64,000 nt of DNA from an uncultured Kordiimonas sp. (GCA_947500295.1 CANMRM010000006.1:308491-372490), one strand, 5' to 3'; counted from the stretch's first letter, positions 53,463 through 63,926 are shown. A program made the numbers and translations. Notes: generated by a model from the sequence alone, not told the origin.

Positions 53463-55094
53463 ATGCTCAACTTTCCCCGCTGGAAAGTCATCATGATCGC
53501 GCTGGTGTGCCTGTTTGGCATTGTCACCGCATTACCAAACTTCCTGCCCGAAAAAACACGCGCTGAGCTGCCGGGCTTCTTGCCCGACGAAACACTCAGT
53601 CTGGGGCTTGACCTGCGTGGCGGCGTCAACTTGTTGTTTGCCGCCCAGACCGATGATGTTGTGCGGGCGCGGCTGAATAACATCGCGGACCAGATTCGCG
53701 ACCTGAGCCGGGAAGAGGGCCGCCGCCGCGATATTCCGCGCGAGCAGCGCACCACATTCACCAACATTCGCGTGCAGGAAGACTCGGTGACCGCTACGTT
53801 GCGCAACCCGGAGCTGACAGACCGTGGGCGAGTGATGCTTTTGCCGCTGTCGCAGGCTACTGTCGGCGCGATAAACCCGGTATTGGGCGGCGGCGTGCAG
53901 GAAGTTACGCTGGACCGCGACGGAGCCACCTTTACGCTCGGTCTGACCGAGCAGGGCATTGAAATTCAGAAACGCGATGCGATCAGCCGCGCGATGGAAG
54001 TGATCCGCAAGCGCGTTGATCCGGACGGAACCAAAGAGATTACCCTGCAGCCGCAAGGCAATGACCGCATTATCCTTGAGGTGCCGGGGGCAAGCGACCC
54101 GGATGAGATTATCCGGCTGGTGGGGCGTACAGCAAAACTGTCGTTCCACGACGTGATTACAGGCCTGTCAGCAGACGACATTGCCAACGGTCGCCTGCGG
54201 CCGCGGCAAAAAGCGATGCCGACACGGGACGGCACCACAATCGTCATTAACGAGCGGGTGATCGTTTCAGGTGAAGACCTTGTGGATGCCAAACCATCCT
54301 ATGACCAGGGCGGACAGCCAGTTGTTTCGTTCACCTTCAATCTCGCGGGCGCTAAAAGATTTGGTACGCACACAGCCAACAATGTGGGCCGCCCCTTCGC
54401 GATTGTGCTCGATGATCTGGTGATCAGTTACCCGTCGATTAACGGCCCGATCCTTGGCGGCAGCGGCATTATCACTGGTGTTGGTGACCTTGCAGAAGTC
54501 AATGAGCTATCAACGCTGTTGAAGGCGGGCGCCCTGCCTGTTGATCTCACCGTTCTTTCTCGCCGTACCATCGGCCCGGGCGTGGGCGCTGACAATATCG
54601 AAAGTGGTAGCCTGGCGGCGATGGTCGGCTTCGTTGCCGTCATCATCTATATGATCGCAAGTTACGGTCGTTTTGGCCTTGCCGCGAATGTGGCGCTCAT
54701 CACCAATCTTGTGCTGATCACAGGCGTTCTGTCACTGTTTCAGGCAACATTGACGTTGCCGGGTATTGCAGGCGTGGTGCTGACGATCGGTATGGCTGTA
54801 GACGCCAACGTGCTGGTGTTTGAGCGCATCCGGGAAGAACAACGAACGGGCGCCAAGCCGTTTCAGGCCATGGAACGTGGTTATGGACAGGCATTCTCGA
54901 CAATCATGGATGCCAACATTACAACGTTCATTGCTGCTGCGATCCTCTATTTTCTGGGTACTGGTCCCGTGCAGGGTTTCGCCGTCACGCTCGCGATCGG
55001 CATCCTGACGTCGATGTTTACGGCTGTTGTGCTCACTCGTTTCATTCTTTCAAGCTGGCTCAAGCGTGCGCGCTGGGCCGTGCTGCCGATTTAA
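53463..55094 (+). CDS. secD: Protein translocase subunit SecD
   Basis: 543 residues from ATG 53463. The first helix is followed by the periplasmic P1 region with SLGLDLRGGVNLLF; the RND-type membrane part includes AVDANVLVFERIREE, the conserved SecD sequence. It pulls exported proteins across using proton flow. Confidence 0.95.
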   Translation: MLNFPRWKVIMIALVCLFGIVTALPNFLPEKTRAELPGFLPDETLSLGLDLRGGVNLLFAAQTDDVVRARLNNIADQIRDLSREEGRRRDIPREQRTTFTNIRVQEDSVTATLRNPELTDRGRVMLLPLSQATVGAINPVLGGGVQEVTLDRDGATFTLGLTEQGIEIQKRDAISRAMEVIRKRVDPDGTKEITLQPQGNDRIILEVPGASDPDEIIRLVGRTAKLSFHDVITGLSADDIANGRLRPRQKAMPTRDGTTIVINERVIVSGEDLVDAKPSYDQGGQPVVSFTFNLAGAKRFGTHTANNVGRPFAIVLDDLVISYPSINGPILGGSGIITGVGDLAEVNELSTLLKAGALPVDLTVLSRRTIGPGVGADNIESGSLAAMVGFVAVIIYMIASYGRFGLAANVALITNLVLITGVLSLFQATLTLPGIAGVVLTIGMAVDANVLVFERIREEQRTGAKPFQAMERGYGQAFSTIMDANITTFIAAAILYFLGTGPVQGFAVTLAIGILTSMFTAVVLTRFILSSWLKRARWAVLPI

Positions 55095-55107
55095 GGAGGG
55101 CAGGTCC

Positions 55108-56082
55108 ATGCTTCTGCGGCTTATTCCCCAGGAAACAAAGGTCAACTTCCTTGGTATGCGCAAAATTGCGGCTGTATTGTCGGTTTTGCTCGGCATTGCC
55201 TCGATCACACTTTTTGCTGTTAACAGCCTGAACTATGGCATCGACTTCCAGGGTGGCATCGAAGTCGAATTCGGTTTCGAGGACCGGACCGTTGACATCG
55301 GTCAGATACGTGCGGTTGTCGCGCCGCTTGGAATGGGTGATGTGTCCGTTAAATCGATTGACGAGGGCAACAGCGCACTTATCCGCATCGAGCGTCAGCC
55401 GGGCGGTGATCAGGCCCAGTCGGACGCAACCTTGCGCGTGCGGCAGGCGTTTGAAGCAGCCCTGCCGGACATTCAGTTCCGGCAAGGCAACATCATTGGA
55501 CCCGTGGTTTCAGGTGAGCTGAAGCGCGACGGTGTGCTCGCCGTCTCCATCGCCGTGATCGCGGTTCTGATCTATATCTGGTTCCGTTTTGAGTGGCAGT
55601 TTGGTCTTGGTGCGGTCATTGCCCTTGTTCATGATGTCTTGTTGACCATCGGCTTTTTTGCTGTGACTCGGCTTGATTTTAACCTGTCGATTATCGCGGC
55701 GCTTCTGACCATCGTTGGTTACAGCCTCAATGATACGGTGGTTGTATACGACCGCGTGCGGGAAAATATCCGAAAATACCGCAAAATGCCGATGGAAGAG
55801 GTTCTGAACCTGTCGCTGAACCAAACGCTCAGCCGCACGGTCATGACATCTGTCACTACCTTGCTTGCGCTCTTTGCGCTCTTTTTCCTCGGTGGCGATG
55901 TTATCCAGGGTTTCACGGCAGCGATGATCTGGGGGGTCGTAATCGGGACCTACAGCTCAATATTTGTGGCGTCGCCTCTGCTGATGTTCTTCAAAATTCG
56001 CCGCGAGGCAATGATCCTTGACGACGACAGCAAGGACCCGACCGTTGACAAAAGCCGCCCCGGCCAGTTTGGCCAGTTCTAG
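55108..56082 (+). CDS. secF: Protein translocase subunit SecF
   Basis: 324 residues from ATG 55108, with AAGGAGGG upstream. NYGIDFQGGIEVEF and IVGYSLNDTVVVYDRVRENIR are signature stretches. It pairs with SecD. 13 bases separate it from secD. Confidence 0.95.
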   Translation: MLLRLIPQETKVNFLGMRKIAAVLSVLLGIASITLFAVNSLNYGIDFQGGIEVEFGFEDRTVDIGQIRAVVAPLGMGDVSVKSIDEGNSALIRIERQPGGDQAQSDATLRVRQAFEAALPDIQFRQGNIIGPVVSGELKRDGVLAVSIAVIAVLIYIWFRFEWQFGLGAVIALVHDVLLTIGFFAVTRLDFNLSIIAALLTIVGYSLNDTVVVYDRVRENIRKYRKMPMEEVLNLSLNQTLSRTVMTSVTTLLALFALFFLGGDVIQGFTAAMIWGVVIGTYSSIFVASPLLMFFKIRREAMILDDDSKDPTVDKSRPGQFGQF

Positions 56083-56094
56083 AAAGGGTCCGCT

Positions 56095-56499
56095 GTGACG
56101 GACAAGGTTCAGTCTCACGGTATGTCTGTGACATTGGAAAGCCCTGATGGGGCTCTCCTTGTTGAGGCATACGGTGAAGGTGGTTTTCGACTGATGGGAC
56201 GGCGGGTTGAAGGCAGCCTGTTTGTTAAGGAAAACGGTTTTTTCCCGGTCGATGTTTCTGATTTGGCCGCGCTTGAGGCTTCACATGTCGATACGCTGGT
56301 TGCCGAACACGGCGAGCCCGAAATTCTGCTGATCGGCACCGGCGCCAATATGGCGCTGCTGCCCAAGACCTTGCGCCTGCACCTTGAAGCACAGGGCCTT
56401 GGGTATGATGTCATGAGCACAGGGGCGGCCGCACGCACGTACAACGTGCTCAGGATCGAGGGGCGGAATGTTGCCGCCTTGTTGCTGCAGGTGCCCTGA
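56095..56499 (+). CDS. Mth938/NDUFAF3-like domain protein
   Basis: 134 residues, GTG start, 12 bases after secF. EILLIGTGANMALLPKTLRLHLEAQGLGYDVMSTGAAARTYNVL is the core of the Mth938 family (DUF498), whose mitochondrial member assists complex I assembly. It follows secDF in many alphaproteobacteria; its bacterial role is unclear. Confidence 0.85.
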   Translation: MTDKVQSHGMSVTLESPDGALLVEAYGEGGFRLMGRRVEGSLFVKENGFFPVDVSDLAALEASHVDTLVAEHGEPEILLIGTGANMALLPKTLRLHLEAQGLGYDVMSTGAAARTYNVLRIEGRNVAALLLQVP

Positions 56500-56689
56500 A
56501 CTGATCGATGCCGGTCTGTCTTGTTTGCTGAACGGCCCGCCGATTAGCCGGTTTCTTTTCGGAAAGGTTGTGCAACAGTAGGCTCACAAAATTGTGAAAG
56601 TGGCATTGCAGGCCCAAAGCGCTCCCAATCAGAAACGGAGGAGGGCAGGCAAGCAGACGAGCTGCAGTGAGGATCATGAGGAGACCCAG

Positions 56690-57535
56690 ATGCTGGAAAA
56701 AGCACTCATCAATGGCAAAAGCGTTTTTCGCCTGACCTTGTCGGCGCTGGCTCTCTCGATACTCGTGGGTACCGCAGGGACCGCTTCGGCGCAGCAGGAC
56801 CAGGATCAGGACGCAGAAAAGAAAACCGAGAAGTCTGTCGACAAGCAAGTTGACAAGCGGCGCACTGTCAAAGTCATTCAAAGTGGACGCAAGGTCACAG
56901 AGATCAAGGACGGTAAAGATGGAAAGCTTATCCGTCACGAGGACGGACATGTCAGCGCTATTGAAGATGCCCTTGAGGAAGTGCGGGAAGCGCTCAGGGG
57001 TGTGGCTGAACGCCTGGACAAGGCAAGAGGAGAGCGTGACAGGGACTCCCTTGAGGCTGCGAAGGAAAGCCTGGAGAAGGCTATCGAAGCGCTTGAAGAG
57101 CAACGGGAAAACCGTGTTTATGTGCGCCGGATAGTTGACCATGAGCGAGATGTCGAACGTCGCATGATCCGCATTGAACGCGAAGCCGTGCGTGATGCAC
57201 TTGAACAGCTTGACGATGAAGCAGAAGAGCTCATGGAATCGCGAGAGGAGATGCTGGAAGGCATCGAAGAAATGCGCGAAGAGCTGGCTGACGAAATAGA
57301 AGATATTCAGATCGAAATCGAAGAAGGCGACGAGCGACACGTGGTTCGCCTGCGGGCGCTTCGAGAAGCTGAACTCGCCGTTTCAGAGATGGAAGAACAC
57401 CATCTGGCAGCGATTAAAGCTGCAGAGAAGGAGCTCCAGCGTGCGCGTGTGCGCCTGGAGAAAAAGCTTCAGGAAAAGAAAGAGCGGCTGGAGCAAAAAC
57501 GGCGTGCTGAAGAAAAAGACGCCGACGACAATTAG
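56690..57535 (+). CDS. Exported coiled-coil protein, unknown function
   Basis: 281 residues from ATG 56690 (GAGGAG upstream). A signal peptide ends near TASA-QQ. The rest is almost wholly charged heptads (Glu/Arg/Lys/Leu), predicted as one or two long coiled coils with a Lys-rich end. It may be a periplasmic spacer or stress protein. A strong terminator follows. Confidence 0.65.
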   Translation: MLEKALINGKSVFRLTLSALALSILVGTAGTASAQQDQDQDAEKKTEKSVDKQVDKRRTVKVIQSGRKVTEIKDGKDGKLIRHEDGHVSAIEDALEEVREALRGVAERLDKARGERDRDSLEAAKESLEKAIEALEEQRENRVYVRRIVDHERDVERRMIRIEREAVRDALEQLDDEAEELMESREEMLEGIEEMREELADEIEDIQIEIEEGDERHVVRLRALREAELAVSEMEEHHLAAIKAAEKELQRARVRLEKKLQEKKERLEQKRRAEEKDADDN

Positions 57536-57562
57536 AAACAGGCAGTATTGCTGCCCTGTGTT

Positions 57563-57588
57563 TAGCGCTCTCGGGCGCTATTTTTTTT
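57563..57588 (+). terminator. Rho-independent terminator
   Basis: TAGCGC-TCTCGG-GCGCTA followed by eight T, 27 bases after the coiled-coil gene. Confidence 0.85.
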
Positions 57589-57688
57589 GTAGGGCGCCGC
57601 GTCAGATTGTCATCAAACCATAATCTCATCTTGTTATCCTCTAACAAATAAGGCATCTTGTTGGATGAGGAATTGGTGGGAAAATCCT

Positions 57689-58261
57689 ATGCGTGCCCGC
57701 AAAGCAAAAATGAGCAGACTGGAGATCGCCGCGTCGCTGACGCCTTTGGCGATGTTTGTTGCCGTTTTTGCGTTCCCCGCTCAAAGTGACTCCGAAGGGG
57801 AAATGGGTCCGATCGCATTTGATAGTGTCGGCTCGATGCTTCTGGACATGGACCGCGAACGGTCTGTCGGCGAAATGGAACGCCATGCAAGTTTACCGCG
57901 CCTTGAAGCCAGAGACAGTCAGCACGCCTGTGAAACACAGGATCTTAATCACCGCTTGCAGGAGGTCTATGCTGGCCTGCAGTCGCAGATCGCTCAAATC
58001 GATCTCAAGGTAGTTACCCAGTTGGAACGTGAGATTGAGCAACGCACGCAACGCAATATGAAAGTTGCGCGCCTGTCTGCGGCCGTGAAGAGCCAGCAGG
58101 CACGTATCGCAGCCAAGCAGGCGGCCACTCAGCTGCACGCAGCTGTTGTGAAACTCAAGAAACAGTCTGGCAGCAATGATCTGGCCGAGGATGCAGCGTT
58201 AACCGCAGCGGTTGAAGCGGCATTGCGCGCGGCAGAAGCGGCACTCGAAAGCACCCCCTGA
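57689..58261 (+). CDS. Exported or anchored coiled-coil protein, unknown function
   Basis: 190 residues from ATG 57689. A short basic start and one hydrophobic stretch (residues 12-23, a signal or anchor) precede a region of Ala/Gln/Glu heptads (80-185). It resembles the preceding exported coiled-coil gene in layout but not in sequence. A strong terminator follows it. No family was recognised. Confidence 0.6.
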   Translation: MRARKAKMSRLEIAASLTPLAMFVAVFAFPAQSDSEGEMGPIAFDSVGSMLLDMDRERSVGEMERHASLPRLEARDSQHACETQDLNHRLQEVYAGLQSQIAQIDLKVVTQLEREIEQRTQRNMKVARLSAAVKSQQARIAAKQAATQLHAAVVKLKKQSGSNDLAEDAALTAAVEAALRAAEAALESTP

Positions 58262-58288
58262 CTTAAAACTACATAGTGATCAAGGTCA

Positions 58289-58313
58289 GGCGGGATTTGG
58301 TCCCGCCTTTTTT
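58289..58313 (+). terminator. Rho-independent terminator
   Basis: GGCGGGA-TTTGG-TCCCGCC followed by a T-rich tract, 27 bases after the coiled-coil gene. Confidence 0.85.
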
Positions 58314-58525
58314 ATTGGCAAATGGAGACGAACGGCGCGTAGTCGCGCAACTAAATAACGATGAAGACCATTAAATTGAATGCGTAAGGCAATATTTTTC
58401 GCCTTTTCGCTAACTTTCTATCAAAAGCGCACCAAACAGACTTGACCTTCAGACGCTTTTGCCTTTGAAACACTCTGGTGCATCCGGGTTTAACGGCTGC
58501 GCCAAAAAATGAAACAGGATTTTTT

Positions 58526-59749
58526 ATGTCGCGCCCAGATTTTTACCGTATCAGGCGGCTGCCGCCGTATCTCTTTGCCGAAGTCAATGAGATGAAAGCT
58601 GCGGCGAGGGCGCGCGGCGAAGACATCATTGACCTTGGAATGGGAAACCCTGATCTTCCGACGCCACAACACATCGTCGACAAGCTCAAAGAAACGGCGG
58701 ACAACAAGCGCGCCCATGGCTATTCAACGTCCCGGGGCATACCCGGGCTGCGCAGAGCCCTGGCTGCCTATTATGATCGCCGGTTCGGTGTCGAGATCGA
58801 CCCGGAAACAGAAGCCATTGTCACTTTGGGCTCCAAAGAGGGGCTTGCTAACCTCGCACAGGCCATTACGGCCCCCGGGGACACCATTTTGGTGCCAAAC
58901 CCGAGCTATCCCATTCACCCATACGGGTTCATGATTGCTGGCGCGTCTGTACGCCACCTGCCCATGGGGGCAGGGCACGATTTCATGACCGAACTGGCTC
59001 ACGCTGTTCAACACAGCGTGCCGAGCCCCACAGCGGTTATTCTATGTTATCCATCCAATCCGACTGCTGAGGTGGTTGACCTGGCTTTTTACCGCGAAGT
59101 GGTTGATTTCTGCCGCAAACACGGCATCTGGATCCTGTCGGACCTTGCGTACGCAGAAATCTACTTTGACGACAGCCCGCCGCCGTCAATTTTGCAGATA
59201 CCCGAGGCGCGGGACATAGCGGTTGAGTTTACCTCCATGTCCAAAACCTATTCAATGGCGGGCTGGCGTGTTGGTTTTGCCGCAGGTAACAAGGATCTGG
59301 TCGGCGCGCTGTCCCGCGTGAAGAGTTACCTGGACTATGGTGCCTTTACCCCCATTCAAGTGGCGGCTGTGGCTGCCCTCAATGGACCGCAGGACTGTGT
59401 GGAGCTACACAGGCAGACCTACCAGAAGCGCCGGGATATCTTGATTGAGGGCTTGGCGGCTGCCGGTTGGCCGGTTCCCAGCCCCAAGGCATCCATGTTT
59501 GCGTGGGCACCATTGCCGGAGGCTTTCCAGGACATGGGGTCCATGGCTTTCACAAAATTGCTGCTGGAGCACGCCAAGGTGGCTGTGTCGCCGGGAGTTG
59601 GCTTTGGAGAATATGGGGAAGGCTTTGTGCGGATTGGACTTGTAGAAAATGAGCATCGTATTCGGCAAGCGATCCGCAACATTAAAAAATTCATGGCAGA
59701 AAAAGACGCGCATATCGCCACCTGGCAGGCGCATGAGGCTGCTGAATAG
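58526..59749 (+). CDS. Class I pyridoxal-phosphate aminotransferase (AlaC-like)
   Basis: 407 residues from ATG 58526. The PLP lysine is in FTSMSKTYSMAGWRVGFAAG; substrate-binding GNPDLPTPQHIVDKL and CYPSNPTAEV are conserved. In many alphaproteobacteria this gene precedes hom; the family includes alanine- and LL-diaminopimelate-type aminotransferases, and the exact amino acid cannot be read here. Confidence 0.85.
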   Translation: MSRPDFYRIRRLPPYLFAEVNEMKAAARARGEDIIDLGMGNPDLPTPQHIVDKLKETADNKRAHGYSTSRGIPGLRRALAAYYDRRFGVEIDPETEAIVTLGSKEGLANLAQAITAPGDTILVPNPSYPIHPYGFMIAGASVRHLPMGAGHDFMTELAHAVQHSVPSPTAVILCYPSNPTAEVVDLAFYREVVDFCRKHGIWILSDLAYAEIYFDDSPPPSILQIPEARDIAVEFTSMSKTYSMAGWRVGFAAGNKDLVGALSRVKSYLDYGAFTPIQVAAVAALNGPQDCVELHRQTYQKRRDILIEGLAAAGWPVPSPKASMFAWAPLPEAFQDMGSMAFTKLLLEHAKVAVSPGVGFGEYGEGFVRIGLVENEHRIRQAIRNIKKFMAEKDAHIATWQAHEAAE

Positions 59750-59763
59750 AAAGTTTTAGGGTT

Positions 59764-61065
59764 ATGAGTGAACTACAATCACCTCTCCGGCTCGGCATAG
59801 CTGGCCTCGGTACCGTTGGTATTGGTGTCATCAATATTGTCGAGAATAATGCGAATCTGGTTTCGGCGCGTTCTGGAAAGCAAGTTGAAATCAGTGCGGT
59901 TTCAGCCCGGGACCGGGGCAGGGATCGAGGCGTAGACCTGTCAGGATACGCCTGGCATGACAATGCTGTGGACCTGGCCGCGGATGAAAATGTTGATCTC
60001 GTCGTTGAATTGATGGGAGGCAGTGATGGGCCCGCCTATGCGCTTGCAAAAGCTTGCCTCGCTGCAGGAAAGCCTTTTGTAACAGCCAACAAAGCGTTGA
60101 TCGCAACGCATGGCAAAGAACTGGCAGAGCTGGCGGAAGCAAATCACGCCGCCCTTCGTTTTGAAGCTGCGGTTGCCGGGGGAGTTCCTATCGTCAAAGC
60201 TTTAACAGAAGGTCTTTCAGCAAATAATATCAGTGGCTTACATGGAATTCTTAATGGAACATGTAATTATATCCTGACCCGTATGGAAAGGGAACATTTG
60301 CCATTTGATGAGGTCCTTGCGGATGCCCAGCGTCTTGGATATGCGGAAGCAGACCCGACCTTTGACATTGACGGCATAGACACAGCTCACAAGACAGCCA
60401 TTCTGGCGGCAATTGCCTTTGCCATGGCACCAGACATTGAAAATCTGCCAACAGAAGGTATCCGCAACATCGTGCCGGTGGACATTGATTATGCACGTGA
60501 GCTTGGGTACCGGATCAAGCTTCTCGGTGTTGCTCGTCAGGCGGATGGTGGTGTTGAGGTCCGTGTGCACCCGGCAATGGTGCCCCTGGCATCACCTTTG
60601 GCCAAAGTCATGGACGCTACCAATGCCGTTATGGTGTCGGGCGACCATGTAGGTCCGACAGGCTATGAGGGGGCAGGTGCAGGCCAGGGGCCAACAGCCT
60701 CGGCTGTGATGGCTGATGTTGTCGATGTGGCGCGCGGCGTCTGGTACCCGCCGTTTGGTGTGCCTGCGGCCAGCCTGGGGTCTCCGGCTCTTTTAAGTGC
60801 AGCACAACATGTGGGAACATATTACGTCCGCCTGAAGGTTGCGGATGTGCCTGGCGTGATGGCGGACATAACTCGGGCTCTGGCGCAGGAAAATGTATCC
60901 ATCGACAGCATGCTCCAGCGGGGTCATGCGGACGACGGCGGCGTCTATATTGTGCTCACCACCCATGAAACAACAGAAGAAGCGGCAAATGCCGCACTCA
61001 AGCATTTCAACGCGCTCGAATGTGTGTTAGAGAGCCCCGCAATGCTGAGAATTGAGGCGGCATAA
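59764..61065 (+). CDS. hom: Homoserine dehydrogenase
   Basis: 433 residues. The Rossmann loop LGIAGLGTVGIGVINIV, the catalytic region GGVPIVKALTEGLSANNISGLHGILNGTCNYILTRME and DPTFDIDGIDTAHKTAILA are present, and the C-terminus is an ACT domain (YYVRLKVADVPGVMADITRALAQENVSIDS), probably for threonine feedback. It feeds threonine and methionine synthesis. Confidence 0.95.
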   Translation: MSELQSPLRLGIAGLGTVGIGVINIVENNANLVSARSGKQVEISAVSARDRGRDRGVDLSGYAWHDNAVDLAADENVDLVVELMGGSDGPAYALAKACLAAGKPFVTANKALIATHGKELAELAEANHAALRFEAAVAGGVPIVKALTEGLSANNISGLHGILNGTCNYILTRMEREHLPFDEVLADAQRLGYAEADPTFDIDGIDTAHKTAILAAIAFAMAPDIENLPTEGIRNIVPVDIDYARELGYRIKLLGVARQADGGVEVRVHPAMVPLASPLAKVMDATNAVMVSGDHVGPTGYEGAGAGQGPTASAVMADVVDVARGVWYPPFGVPAASLGSPALLSAAQHVGTYYVRLKVADVPGVMADITRALAQENVSIDSMLQRGHADDGGVYIVLTTHETTEEAANAALKHFNALECVLESPAMLRIEAA

Positions 61066-61079
61066 CAAGGGGTTTCTGC

Positions 61080-62048
61080 ATGTCGAATAAAGAGTTGAAA
61101 CGGACGCTCGTTCTGGAAGTTGTGCGGGTTACCGAAGCAGGTGCAATTGCAGCAAGCGCGCTTAATGGGCGTGGTGACGAAAAGGCGGCAGATGCCGCCG
61201 CTGTGGAGGCCATGCGTAAAGCCTTCAACGAACTGCCGATCAGTGGCCGTGTCGTTATCGGTGAAGGTGAGCGTGACGAGGCACCCATGCTCTTCATCGG
61301 TGAGGAAGTCGGTGCTGGTGGCCCTGAAGTGGACATTGCACTTGATCCGCTGGAAGGCACGACATTGTGTGCCAAAGCCATGGCCAATGCGCTGGCTGTT
61401 GTTGCGATCACGGAACGTGGCGGCCTTTTGAACGCGCCTGATGTCTATATGGACAAAATTGCTGTGGGTGGTGGCTTGCCCGACGGTGTTATCGATCTCG
61501 ATAAATCACCAACTGAAAATGTTGAGGCTGTGGCTGCTGCAAAAGGCAAGGACGTCAAGGACATGATGGCCTGTGTGCTGGACCGACCGCGCCATGCCAA
61601 GCTGATCAAGGAACTGCGTAAACTGGGCTGTGGCATAACCCTGATCGGCGACGGCGACGTAGCTGGTGTGATTGCCACGACTGATCCAAAAACCGGTATT
61701 GACATATACATGGGCTCTGGCGGTGCACCGGAAGGTGTGCTGGCGGCTGCTGCGTTGCGCTGTATTGGTGGCCAGATGCAAGGGCGACTGTTGTTCCGCA
61801 ATGACGATGAACGTGCCCGCGCTCACAAGTGGGGCATTGAAGACCTGAACCGCAAGTATACCATGATGGAAATGGCGTCAGGCGATGTGATTTTTGCCGC
61901 GACGGGCGTCACGGACGGCTCGATGCTGGACGGTGTGCACCGCACGTCGGAAGGTGTCTGGACTGATACCGTAAGCATGCGTTCCAAAACCAAGACCATA
62001 CGGCGTGTCAAAGCGCTGCACGGCCACGGCAAAGTGGATATGGTTTGA
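61080..62048 (+). CDS. glpX: Class II fructose-1,6-bisphosphatase
   Basis: 322 residues. GEGERDEAPMLFIGE and ALDPLEGTTLCA are the metal-binding motifs of the GlpX family. It converts fructose-1,6-bisphosphate to fructose-6-phosphate for gluconeogenesis. It is followed by recJ, whose start overlaps it. Confidence 0.93.
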   Translation: MSNKELKRTLVLEVVRVTEAGAIAASALNGRGDEKAADAAAVEAMRKAFNELPISGRVVIGEGERDEAPMLFIGEEVGAGGPEVDIALDPLEGTTLCAKAMANALAVVAITERGGLLNAPDVYMDKIAVGGGLPDGVIDLDKSPTENVEAVAAAKGKDVKDMMACVLDRPRHAKLIKELRKLGCGITLIGDGDVAGVIATTDPKTGIDIYMGSGGAPEGVLAAAALRCIGGQMQGRLLFRNDDERARAHKWGIEDLNRKYTMMEMASGDVIFAATGVTDGSMLDGVHRTSEGVWTDTVSMRSKTKTIRRVKALHGHGKVDMV

Positions 62049-63856
62049 CGGCAGACGCACCCAAAAAAGACCAAGAGGCATTGCTGGGCGTTGCATCGTC
62101 CGCGCTGGGACAGCGCTGGGTGCAGCGCCCTTTCCTTGAGCGGCACGCGCAGGCGATTTCGGATCGTCTCGGGGTTTCACTCACAATTGGCCAGTTGATT
62201 GCTGGCCGCGGGGTATCCCTCGAGGAAGCAGAGACTTTTTTCCGGCCATCGCTGAAAGCTTTGCTGCCGGACCCGGCTTCCATTCTTGATATGACTGAAG
62301 GCGCAAAGCGGATTATCCGTGCCATCGACAGCGGTGAGCGCATTGCGGTTTTTGGTGACTATGATGTGGACGGCGCCACGTCGAGCGCGGTGCTGATCCG
62401 CTACTTTCGCGCGCTGGGGATTGAGATAGCCTCCTACATTCCGGACCGCATGGCAGAGGGCTATGGCCCAAACGCGCCTGCTTTGCTGGGGCTGAGGGAC
62501 AGGGGCATTGATCTGGTGATCACGGTGGACTGCGGCACGCTGTCGTTTGAGCCCCTGAAGGCCGCGAGCGAGGCTGGCCTCGATATCATTGTGGTTGATC
62601 ACCACAAAGCCGAGCCTGCGCTGCCTGAGGCGGTTGCAGTCATCAATCCAAACCGGCTGGATGACGATAGCGGCCAGGGCCAGCTTGCGGCCGTGGGTGT
62701 CGCCTTCCTGCTGACTGTTGAAATCAACCGGCTGCTGAGGGATGCCGGATGGTTCAAGGAGGGCCGTAGAGAGCCCGACTTGCGCCTTCTCCTCGATATT
62801 GTCGCTCTCGGTACCGTGTGTGACGTGGTGCCGCTCACAGGCGCCAACCGTGCCTTTGTAACCCAGGGCCTGAAGGTGATGGCGGGGCGCCGCAATCCGG
62901 GCATTACGGCCTTGGCAGACGTTGGCCGCGTGTCTGAAGCGCCAGGCACCTACCACGCAGGGTTTGTGTTGGGCCCGCGTGTGAATGCAGGCGGGCGCGT
63001 GGGTGAAAGTGGGCTCGGGACAAAGCTCTTGTCGACTGACAGTGCTGTTGAAGCCCGGCAAATTGCCGAAAAACTCGATAAATACAATGAAGAACGCCGC
63101 GCGATTGAAGCGACAGTGCTCGAAGAGGCCTTCGCGCAGGTGGAAGCGCAGGTTGGCATTGGCGGCAGCCCGGACACGGTTGTGATTGCTGCCGGTGAAG
63201 GCTGGCACGCCGGTGTCATCGGCATTGTCGCAAGCCGGTTGAAGGACAAATACCGCCTGCCTGCGCTCGTGATTGCGCTGGAGGAAGGCGAAGGCAAGGG
63301 CTCCGCGCGCTCTATCTCGGGTGTTGATCTGGGCGCTGCCGTTATTGAGGCGCAGCACAAGGGCCTGCTTCTTAAAGGTGGCGGGCATGCGATGGCGGCC
63401 GGTTTAACGGTCGAGGCGGGCAAGGTGGATGCATTGAGCGACTTTCTGCGCGACCATATGCGCGAAGCGGTGGCCGGTGCCCACGAGAGCAGGGCGCTGA
63501 AGCTGGATGCGGTAATTGCTCTGTCGGGCGCCAGCGCTTCGCTGGTTGACGAAATAGAGCAGGTAGGGCCCTTTGGCAGTGGTAACCCGAGCCCGCACTT
63601 TGCGATTCCCGAGGTGGACCTCCTGAAAGCCGACCGCGTGGGCGAAAATCACCTGCGGTGTATTTTCAAATCCAAGGATGGCAGCTCAATCAAGGCAATG
63701 GCCTTCAGGCAGGCTGACGAGCCGTTTGGTCATCTGCTGCAAACCGGCATCGGGCGGCGCTTTCATATCGCCGGAAAGCTCAAGAAAGACACCTGGGCAG
63801 GCGCAGGTAAGGTGGAAATCACCCTTGAGGATGTTGCGCTTGTGGGCGCACCCTAA
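62045..63856 (+). CDS. recJ: Single-stranded-DNA exonuclease RecJ
   Basis: 603 residues, TTG start overlapping glpX. The DHH-domain motifs are FGDYDVDGATSSAV and VVDHHKAE, then the DHHA1 part with GGGHAMAAGLTV. It degrades single-stranded DNA 5'-3' in recombination and repair. A tRNA-Glu follows about 70 bases after its stop. Confidence 0.93.
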   Translation: MTADAPKKDQEALLGVASSALGQRWVQRPFLERHAQAISDRLGVSLTIGQLIAGRGVSLEEAETFFRPSLKALLPDPASILDMTEGAKRIIRAIDSGERIAVFGDYDVDGATSSAVLIRYFRALGIEIASYIPDRMAEGYGPNAPALLGLRDRGIDLVITVDCGTLSFEPLKAASEAGLDIIVVDHHKAEPALPEAVAVINPNRLDDDSGQGQLAAVGVAFLLTVEINRLLRDAGWFKEGRREPDLRLLLDIVALGTVCDVVPLTGANRAFVTQGLKVMAGRRNPGITALADVGRVSEAPGTYHAGFVLGPRVNAGGRVGESGLGTKLLSTDSAVEARQIAEKLDKYNEERRAIEATVLEEAFAQVEAQVGIGGSPDTVVIAAGEGWHAGVIGIVASRLKDKYRLPALVIALEEGEGKGSARSISGVDLGAAVIEAQHKGLLLKGGGHAMAAGLTVEAGKVDALSDFLRDHMREAVAGAHESRALKLDAVIALSGASASLVDEIEQVGPFGSGNPSPHFAIPEVDLLKADRVGENHLRCIFKSKDGSSIKAMAFRQADEPFGHLLQTGIGRRFHIAGKLKKDTWAGAGKVEITLEDVALVGAP

Positions 63857-63874
63857 TAAAAAAGCAAAAAACGG

Positions 63875-63903
63875 TTGACCGCACCGGGGTGGCTCGGTAT
63901 CTA
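63875..63903 (+). promoter_or_regulatory. Sigma-70 promoter for tRNA-Glu
   Basis: TTGACC (63875-63880), a 17-bp spacer and TATCTA (63898-63903). The RNA start should be near 63910, about 17 bases upstream of the mature tRNA. Confidence 0.75.
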
Positions 63904-63926
63904 GGCGTCCGTTGCGCTGACGCGAT